From: Rhodococcus sp. 1163
GTDB lineage: Bacteria > Actinomycetota > Actinomycetes > Mycobacteriales > Mycobacteriaceae
Reading direction: 5' to 3'
Assembly: GCF_002091985.1 (NCBI RefSeq)
Contig: NZ_MKKX01000003.1
Coordinates: 1 to 64,000 of the forward strand
DNA length: 64,000 nt
The first letter of the stretch is position 1, and each line of letters starts with the position of its first letter. Shown one piece after another: positions 58,441 through 64,000 of this stretch. Made by a program: the position numbers and the translations under genes. The notes beneath the pieces are model-generated. The model was not told where the DNA came from. It saw only the letters and a program-made list of their open reading frames with translations, and searched no databases.

Positions 58441-58908
58441 ATGACCGAACTGGCTATCGAGGCCGTGCGTTTGAGTGAAGTTCAGTTGAACGCCAGCCCG
58501 ATCAACCCGGACTGGATCCTTCACGGCGAGCCCGTCGCGCGGTCCGCGGAGTGGACCCGCACACTCGATGGGACTACCACCTTCAATGTCTGGGATTGCA
58601 CTGCCGGCCGATTCAATTGGTACTTTCACGTCGATGAGATCGTGCACATCATGGACGGATCGGTCACGGTCTCTGCGGAAGGTTCTCCACCACGGACGCT
58701 CGTTGCCGGGGACGCGGCACTGTTCCGCGCGGGTACGTGGTCGGAGTGGCACGTATCGGACTACGTCCGAAAGCACGCGATTCTGCGCAGTAGTCTGCCT
58801 GCTTCGGTCGCCCGCGCACTCGGGTTGGCACGCAACCTGCGCGGGGCATTGCGCAAGGTCTCGGGGCTCGGACGCGGAGAAAGCGCTCCGATCCCACGAG
58901 GCCTGTAA
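58441..58908 (+). CDS. Cupin domain protein
   Basis: 155 residues from an ATG with AAAGGAGAG ahead. The Cupin_3-type barrel spans about 45-115: FNVWDCTAGRFNWYFHVDEIVHIMDGSV, VAGDAALFRAGTWSEWHV. The metal-binding positions keep His and Glu in FHVDEIVHI and a later His in SEWHV. It lacks a known partner. The last 40 residues are basic. Convergent with glbO, with five bases between the stops. Confidence 0.8.
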   Translation: MTELAIEAVRLSEVQLNASPINPDWILHGEPVARSAEWTRTLDGTTTFNVWDCTAGRFNWYFHVDEIVHIMDGSVTVSAEGSPPRTLVAGDAALFRAGTWSEWHVSDYVRKHAILRSSLPASVARALGLARNLRGALRKVSGLGRGESAPIPRGL

Positions 58909-58913
58909 CCGGC

Positions 58914-59309
58914 TCAGAGTGCCGAGTTGACCATGGAGTTCGCTGCCATCTCCATGTAGTCCACCAACTGTGTTCGGTGCGGGTCATCGAGAACGCTGGA
59001 GTCGATCGAAGCAATGGCAATGTGCATGCACCGCAACCAAGCATCGCGCTCGATCGGACCGATCTCGAACCCCGCGTGCCGCATGCGTAGCCGCGGATGG
59101 CCACGCTCGTCCGAATAGGTGCGAGGGCCGCCCCAGTACTGCTCGAGGAACATACGCATTCGGCGCTCCGCCGGGCCGAGATCCTCTTCCGGGTACAGCG
59201 GCCGGACGATCTCGTCGCGCGACACCTCGTCATAGAACACGGCGACGAGTGTTTCGAATGTCGCCGCGCCGCCGACAGCGTCGTAGAACGTCTGCTGCGG
59301 TTCGGTCAT
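58914..59309 (-). CDS. glbO: Group II truncated haemoglobin
   Basis: 131 residues from the ATG at 59309, chosen over an upstream in-frame ATG by family length. It closely follows mycobacterial Glb[19 protein letters not shown]-like [25 protein letters not shown], the proximal His in [12 protein letters not shown], and [17 protein letters not shown] with the G8 Trp. It binds haem and O2 and is linked to oxygen and redox handling at the membrane. Confidence 0.95.
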   Translation of the reverse strand: MTEPQQTFYDAVGGAATFETLVAVFYDEVSRDEIVRPLYPEEDLGPAERRMRMFLEQYWGGPRTYSDERGHPRLRMRHAGFEIGPIERDAWLRCMHIAIASIDSSVLDDPHRTQLVDYMEMAANSMVNSAL

Positions 59310-59360
59310 GGTTGCTCTTTCTCTACTCATACGGTGTGCGGGTCTAGGTCACCAGTATCT

Positions 59361-60335
59361 CTATACGGTCATGTCGGACTGCATGCCGCCCTGCCGCCCT
59401 TGCGGGTACGGGGCTTTCACGCCCGCGTCGTCGAATGCCTGCAGGATTTCTCGATGCACCCGCCGCTGAACCGCCCACTGACGACCGGGACGAGTTTTGA
59501 CGGTGATTCGAATGGTCACCGTGTCCGCGCTTACCGCGTTCACCCCGAGCATTTCGGGTGCACCGAGTAAGTCGTCCTCGAAATCACCGGATGCAACGAC
59601 GGCCAGCGTCGCCCTTTCGGCGACTGCGCACGCCTCGTCCAGGTTCGCAGTGTGCGCGACGGGGAGGTCGAGGACGGCGACCGCGAAACCTTGACTCATG
59701 TTTCCCACCCGCAGAACCTCACCGTTTCGGCAGTACCAGACGGTGCCGTTGATATCGCGGACGGTGGTCACACGCAGTCCGACACTCTCGACGGTTCCGG
59801 TCGCTTCACCGAGATCGACGATGTCACCGACACCGTACTGATCTTCGAGGAGCATGAATATTCCCGACAGAAAGTCTCGGACCAGGTTTTGCGCGCCGAA
59901 GCCGAGGGCGACCCCGACGATTCCTGCCGAGGCTATGAACGGTGTGACGTTGATACCGATAACGTCGAGCGCCGACAGAACGAACCACGCCAGAATGACG
60001 ACGGACACACCGGACTTGAGAACCGAACCGATCGTCTTGGCTCGTTGCCTACGGCGCTCGGCCAGAATCGAACTCTTGAGCGTGGTCGGAGCCCTCTCTC
60101 GCAGCGGGCGTAGCACCAACGGGCCCCTGCCCGATTCGCTGGCGGTGCGGTGAGTGAACCGATCGATCAGCTTGTGCAGCACGATCCGAAGCACGATGGC
60201 AAGCACCAGATATCCGAGGACCTGCAGGGGCCTGTGCATCAGCCAATCACGGCTTGTCTCGGTCAATTCGACTGCTCGCAAGTCGATCGCGGACGCTGCG
60301 ATGTCGGGGCGTGGAAGAGAATTGATTACAGACAC
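59361..60335 (-). CDS. MscS-type mechanosensitive ion channel
   Basis: 324 residues from a GTG at 60335. Transmembrane segments lie at about 35-55, 110-130 and 135-155. The pore helix is GVALGFGAQNLVRDFLSGIF, and YGVGDIVDLGEATGTVESVGLR begins the cytoplasmic beta domain. It opens under membrane tension to release solutes. TAGACT six bases before the GTG may be the -10 of a leaderless message. Confidence 0.9.
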   Translation of the reverse strand: MSVINSLPRPDIAASAIDLRAVELTETSRDWLMHRPLQVLGYLVLAIVLRIVLHKLIDRFTHRTASESGRGPLVLRPLRERAPTTLKSSILAERRRQRAKTIGSVLKSGVSVVILAWFVLSALDVIGINVTPFIASAGIVGVALGFGAQNLVRDFLSGIFMLLEDQYGVGDIVDLGEATGTVESVGLRVTTVRDINGTVWYCRNGEVLRVGNMSQGFAVAVLDLPVAHTANLDEACAVAERATLAVVASGDFEDDLLGAPEMLGVNAVSADTVTIRITVKTRPGRQWAVQRRVHREILQAFDDAGVKAPYPQGRQGGMQSDMTV

Positions 60336-60526
60336 CCGAAGAGTCTACGGACGTTGTGAGATCTCGCCACCGTGCAGCGAACAGGCAACGAATCCCCTCG
60401 AAATTCACCTCGAGGCCACGTTGTTCGTGGACAAAAGGGGTGTGCATGCCGCTCTATTCGTGTTCCACTGTCTTTCGTGTTCCACGCAAGCCATGCGCGG
60501 GCGCTGACTCTCCCTGGAGAACACAC

Positions 60527-61189
60527 ATGAAGAAGAAGCAACATCGTCACCGACAACTCCAGCCCAGCGATGACCACCACCCTGCAGACCAGCGGGAACG
60601 GGCATCCGGGGCGCCCGAATTGCAGTTGGTTTCATCCGAAGAAAGAGATGTAGGCGAGGACAGCCTTCCCGCCTGGGTCAAGCGCCGAGTTCTCCTTCTC
60701 AATGCCACATTCGAGCCGCTTACCGCGCTGCCGATGCGTCGAGCCGTGGTTCTTCTCGTCTGTGACAAAGCAGACGTCATCCATGACGATCCAACTGGAC
60801 CGTTCATCAGATCTGCCGATTTTTCGGTGCAGGTGCCCTCCGTCATCCGCCTACGGACATACGTCCGAGTTGCGTATCGAGCCCGCGTGCCGATGACGCG
60901 TGCCGCATTGATGCATCGTGATCGCTTCCGATGCGCGTATTGCGGATCCAAGGCCGAAACCGTCGACCACGTGATTCCTCGCAGCCGCGGGGGAGAACAC
61001 TCCTGGGAGAATTGCGTCGCGTGCTGCGCGCCGTGCAACCACCGCAAGGCCGACAAAATGCTCGGTGAGCTGGGGTGGACACTCCGAGCGCAACTCGTTC
61101 CGCCCAAGGGGCCGCATTGGCGGTTGTTGGCAGGTAACAAGGAACTCGACCCAGCGTGGCTTGCCTACTTGGGCGAGGGCGCGGCCTGA
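60527..61189 (+). CDS. HNH endonuclease domain protein
   Basis: 220 residues from the ATG at 60527 (GGAGA upstream). The N-terminal 50 residues are basic and charged. The middle (RRVLLLNATFEPLTALPMRRAVVLL) is the conserved lead-in of this family. The HNH nuclease follows: CAYCGSKAETVDHVIPRSRGG, then ENCVACCAPCNHRKADK. It holds the paired Cys zinc site and the DH catalytic pair. It is a housekeeping HNH family seen across actinobacteria near pepN; its target is not known. Confidence 0.9.
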   Translation: MKKKQHRHRQLQPSDDHHPADQRERASGAPELQLVSSEERDVGEDSLPAWVKRRVLLLNATFEPLTALPMRRAVVLLVCDKADVIHDDPTGPFIRSADFSVQVPSVIRLRTYVRVAYRARVPMTRAALMHRDRFRCAYCGSKAETVDHVIPRSRGGEHSWENCVACCAPCNHRKADKMLGELGWTLRAQLVPPKGPHWRLLAGNKELDPAWLAYLGEGAA

Positions 61190-61251
61190 CACTCGACACC
61201 GAAGGAACCCGGCGTCGACCTGCAGGGAAAAGTCGACTACCGTCTTGTCCT

Positions 61252-61503
61252 GTGAGCATTCTGGAGACTCTGCTGATATTCGGGGTGATTCCGATCGCGA
61301 TTGTCGGAATCGTCGGCGCGTTGTCTTTCCTGGCGAAAAGGCAGCCCGGCTTGGACATCACGCCCTACCGCCTGTCCGACACGTGGGTAAATGGCTCAGT
61401 GCTGTGGAGCGCAACGGACGAGGTGACGCCACACGGCGGTCACGGCTCGCACGCCGCCGCTACAGCTGACTCGATCGGAGGTTCGGCAAGTGGCAAGTGG
61501 TGA
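61252..61503 (+). CDS. ctaJ: aa3-type cytochrome oxidase subunit CtaJ
   Basis: 83 residues from the GTG at 61252. One transmembrane helix (about 4-27; LLIFGVIPIAIVGIVGALSFL) and a polar tail match the small CtaJ subunit of the mycobacterial bc1-aa3 supercomplex. That gene also lies between the HNH protein and a DUF5130 gene. The call rests on size, topology and location. The GTG of the next gene lies 14 bases inside its end. Confidence 0.7.
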   Translation: MSILETLLIFGVIPIAIVGIVGALSFLAKRQPGLDITPYRLSDTWVNGSVLWSATDEVTPHGGHGSHAAATADSIGGSASGKW

Positions 61504-61981
61504 ATTGACTCGTACGGATGTCGCTGTCACGGATGGCAGTGTCGACAACCTGCCCTACGGTTCGGCACGGACGTCCAGCGGCCGCATTTCTGCGGTCCAC
61601 CATTTCGGTGACCCGAACCCGAACCAGCTTCCCTTCGCAACTCAGGACCTCGTCGCAATCGACGACGCGCTGACCGAGGCCACTCGCGCAACCCAGATCC
61701 GATTCAACATCTATATCGGAGACTTGGGCGAGGATGCGGCCGCAGGCGCGGACGCAGTCTTCCCACGTACCCCCGATGCAGTTCGGTCACTGCTCATCGC
61801 AGTCGATCCCATCCGCAAGGCTATCGAGATACGTACCGGTCGTCGCGTATCGGATCGGGCCACCGATCGAGTCGCACAGCTCGGAATCACTGCAGCGGTC
61901 GGCCCCTTCCGTGAAGGCAATCTTATCGACGGTCTCGTCAGCTCGGTGCGCGTCATGAGTGCAGCCATCGTCAGCCCGTAA
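61490..61981 (+). CDS. DUF5130 family protein
   Basis: 163 residues from a GTG overlapping the ctaJ end. LRFNIYIGDLG-like QIRFNIYIGDLGEDA, followed by AVDPIRKAIEIRTGRRVSDR and VSSVRVMSAAIVSP at the end, is typical of this conserved actinobacterial family (Rv2468c). Function unknown; the pattern resembles a TPM/phosphatase-like fold. Coupled to ctaJ, so a role near the oxidase is possible. Confidence 0.8.
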   Translation: MASGELTRTDVAVTDGSVDNLPYGSARTSSGRISAVHHFGDPNPNQLPFATQDLVAIDDALTEATRATQIRFNIYIGDLGEDAAAGADAVFPRTPDAVRSLLIAVDPIRKAIEIRTGRRVSDRATDRVAQLGITAAVGPFREGNLIDGLVSSVRVMSAAIVSP

Positions 61982-62014
61982 TACTGAGCAGGCCAGCCTG
62001 GTTTTCCGCCTCGA

Positions 62015-62063
62015 AACACATGTGCCGTTCGATCGAATCAGTCGATCGAACGGCACATGTGTT
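62015..62063. terminator. Bidirectional terminator with a 22-bp perfect stem
   Basis: The arms at 62015-62036 and 62042-62063 are exact reverse complements around a five-base loop. The structure lies between the convergent DUF5130 and pepN genes. It is long enough to terminate both strands. Confidence 0.85.
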
Positions 62064-62079
62064 CGTTGTCAGGTCTTCG

Positions 62080-64000
62080 TTACCGGGCGTCGAACTCCCG
62101 CGCGGCGAGTGAACGCACGATTCCTGCGCGTCCCTCGATCACCAACCGGTGGAGGGCAGGTGGCAGGTCCCCGCCCAAGAATCGATCCGCTGCCGCGACA
62201 GATTCGGCACTGATGGACCACGACGGGTACAGCCCGATGACCACAGTCTGGGCAACCTCGCTCGACCGACGTGCCCACACATCACTGATCGCTCCGAAGT
62301 AGCGGTCCACGTACGGTGCGAGCAATTCCGACTGATCGGGTCCGGCGAAACCGCCGATGATCGAGCGCGCGGTGATGTTCGGGACCGTGTCGTCGTCGAC
62401 AACTGTTGCCCAGGCCTGTTCTTTGACTGCACTGTCGGGCCGAACAGCGCGCGCTGCAGCGGCCGAGCGGGCGCCCGCTGCGGTGTTGTCACGTGCCGCC
62501 TCGGCATCGATGACCGGGGATTCGAGACCGGCGTTGTCGATAGCGCCAGCGCCGGCCAGAGCAGAAATCAAGCGCCAGCGGAGGTCGGTGTCGATCTCGA
62601 GCCCGTCGAGGCCTTGCCCGCTCACATCGCCGTCGAGAAGTGCCTGCACGAGAACGACGTGGCGCTCGGACAGCGAAGAACCCGTCAGTGAGTTGACGAA
62701 CGCCAGCTGGTGATCGGAACCGGCGTCAGCGGCGCGGGCGAGCTCGAGTACCAAGTCGGCGAATTCCGGCTGACCATGTTCTTTCGCCCACACTGGGTCC
62801 GCGTAGCTGTTGATCGCGGTCTGAGCTTGCAACAACAACCGCTGCACGACGCCGACCTCGGTCTCGGCGGAAATGCCGCGCTGGACGAGTGCGAAGAAGT
62901 CGCGAGCCTTCAGTTCGGCTGAGCGTGTCATCTCCCACGCCGCCGACCAGGCCAAGGTCCGGGGGAGTGGTTCGGAGATATCGCCGATGCGCGCGATCAG
63001 TGTCGCCAAGGACTCGGAATCGAGACGGACCGAGCAGTACGTGAGGTCGTCGTCGTTGACGAGCACGATCTTGCCCCGTGACACGCCGATCAGGCTCGGG
63101 ACATCGGTGCGTTCGGCCGCATCCAAGTCGAGCTCGACGCGGTCGGTTCGGACCAGCTTTCCGTCGACATCGTCGTAGATCCCTACCGCGATGCGGTGGA
63201 TTCGGCGCTCACCGGCACCGGGAGCGGCACCGCTCTGCACGACTGCGAATCGAGTGAACTTGCCGTCGGCATCGACGTCGAAGTCGGGGCTCAGCGTGTT
63301 CAACCCGGTGGTACGCAGCCACTGGTTGCCCCAGTCCGACAAGTCGCGGCCCGAGGACTTCTCGAGCGCAGCCAGAAGGTCGGCGAAGGTGGCGTTTGCG
63401 AATGCGTGGTCGACGAAATAGCTGCGGAGACCGGCGAGAAATTCCTCCTTGCCCACGTAGGCAACCAGCTGCTTGAGGACGCTTGCGCCCTTGGCGTAGG
63501 TGATGCCGTCGAAATTGACCTCGACCGCGGCGAGGTCGGGGATATCCGCCGCGATCGGGTGTGTGGACGGCAACTGGTCCTGGCGGTACGCCCATGCCTT
63601 CTCGACGTTGGCGAACGTCGTCCATGCATTCGTGTACTCGGTCGCCTCGGTCTGGCACAACACCGATGCGAAGGTCGCGAATGATTCGTTGAGCCAGAGG
63701 TCATCCCACCACGTCATGGTCACGAGGTCGCCGAACCACATGTGGGCCATCTCGTGCAGGATCGTCTCCGAGCGACGCTCGTAGGAGTAGCGGGTGACCT
63801 TGGAACGAAAGACGTAGTCCTCGAGGAACGTCACGGCCCCTGCGTTCTCCATCGCGCCGGCATTGAATTCCGGAACGAACAGCTGGTCGTACTTGCCGAA
63901 CGCATACGGAGTGCCGAAGTTCGCGTGATAGAAGCCGAAACCCTGCTTGGTTTCGGTGAACAGTCGCTCGACGTCCAGGTGCTCGGCAAGCGAGGCACGG
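62080..64000 (-). CDS. pepN: Aminopeptidase N, N-terminal end cut by the window edge
   Basis: About 640 residues of an M1 zinc aminopeptidase; the start lies beyond the window. Visible are the substrate-anchoring AGAMEN loop, the zinc site HEMAHMWFGD with the second ligand Glu in NESFATFASV, and the catalytic Tyr region further on. The C-terminal ERAP1-like domain (roughly the last 330 residues) is complete to the TAG/TGA stop at 62080. It releases N-terminal residues from peptides in the cytoplasm. The neighbouring HNH, ctaJ and DUF5130 genes match mycobacteria. Confidence 0.96.
   Translation of the reverse strand, partial: RASLAEHLDVERLFTETKQGFGFYHANFGTPYAFGKYDQLFVPEFNAGAMENAGAVTFLEDYVFRSKVTRYSYERRSETILHEMAHMWFGDLVTMTWWDDLWLNESFATFASVLCQTEATEYTNAWTTFANVEKAWAYRQDQLPSTHPIAADIPDLAAVEVNFDGITYAKGASVLKQLVAYVGKEEFLAGLRSYFVDHAFANATFADLLAALEKSSGRDLSDWGNQWLRTTGLNTLSPDFDVDADGKFTRFAVVQSGAAPGAGERRIHRIAVGIYDDVDGKLVRTDRVELDLDAAERTDVPSLIGVSRGKIVLVNDDDLTYCSVRLDSESLATLIARIGDISEPLPRTLAWSAAWEMTRSAELKARDFFALVQRGISAETEVGVVQRLLLQAQTAINSYADPVWAKEHGQPEFADLVLELARAADAGSDHQLAFVNSLTGSSLSERHVVLVQALLDGDVSGQGLDGLEIDTDLRWRLISALAGAGAIDNAGLESPVIDAEAARDNTAAGARSAAAARAVRPDSAVKEQAWATVVDDDTVPNITARSIIGGFAGPDQSELLAPYVDRYFGAISDVWARRSSEVAQTVVIGLYPSWSISAESVAAADRFLGGDLPPALHRLVIEGRAGIVRSLAAREFDAR

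Overview
The window looks like chromosome from a mycolic-acid-containing actinomycete, most likely Rhodococcus or a close relative. The G+C is moderately high, GTG and TTG starts are frequent, and several gene orders match the Mycobacterium tuberculosis chromosome. These include orn / HerA-like ATPase / CmrA-type reductase (Rv2511-Rv2509), ssb / ettA / NAD-glutamate dehydrogenase / thioesterase (Rv2478c-Rv2475c), aglA, glbO, an HNH protein, ctaJ, a DUF5130 protein and pepN (Rv2471-Rv2467), a universal stress protein next to a HAD-GH65 fusion (Rv2005c-Rv2006), and a ferredoxin reductase next to a DesA3-type desaturase (Rv3230c-Rv3229c). The genus is inferred from gene content only.

Positions 1 to about 3000 are accessory DNA. 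They hold the end of an IS3 element, a DUF2510-DUF4041-GIY-YIG protein, and about 1.2 kb without a gene. That stretch contains what looks like the 3' half of a tRNA, with five GGTGTCAC repeats around it, arranged like the attachment site of a tyrosine-recombinase element. Positions 3019-7019 are a small catabolic-type operon (acyl-CoA ligase plus carboxyltransferase) with a divergent TetR regulator and a near-perfect palindrome between them. Positions 7131-8537 are a graveyard: a broken IS30 transposase, a frameshifted deazaflavin-dependent nitroreductase, a transporter tail and an IS256 transposase tail. An orphan Mce protein, a gene-poor stretch and a small secreted protein follow.

Positions 11489-25240 carry mostly single-gene metabolic functions: a VOC protein, a RibD-type reductase, an LLM flavin oxidoreductase, a phosphoribosyltransferase, FadD, a universal stress protein, a HAD-GH65 fusion, an orphan ModA, a TetR-EthA-type monooxygenase pair and an L,D-transpeptidase. 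Positions 25281-41115 include an M23 peptidase, tRNA-His, orn, a HerA-like ATPase, a PadR-FadH-CmrA run, a TetR/hydrolase unit divergent from the fatty-acid desaturase operon, a CEOS-type dehydrogenase upstream of a drug exporter, and tRNA-Arg.

Positions 41298 to the end are conserved core: a CopD-CtaG copper/cytochrome oxidase assembly fusion, a MarR-ABC exporter pair, YigZ, SSB, a secreted lipase, EttA, two hotdog thioesterases around the giant glutamate dehydrogenase, an alpha-glucosidase, a cupin, truncated haemoglobin GlbO, an MscS channel, an HNH protein, CtaJ, a DUF5130 protein and PepN (cut by the window edge). Convergent pairs are often separated by long, near-perfect hairpins. No CRISPR array, rRNA or intact prophage was seen. 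The best candidates for something undescribed are the att-like site with the GIY-YIG protein, and the ligase-carboxyltransferase unit.
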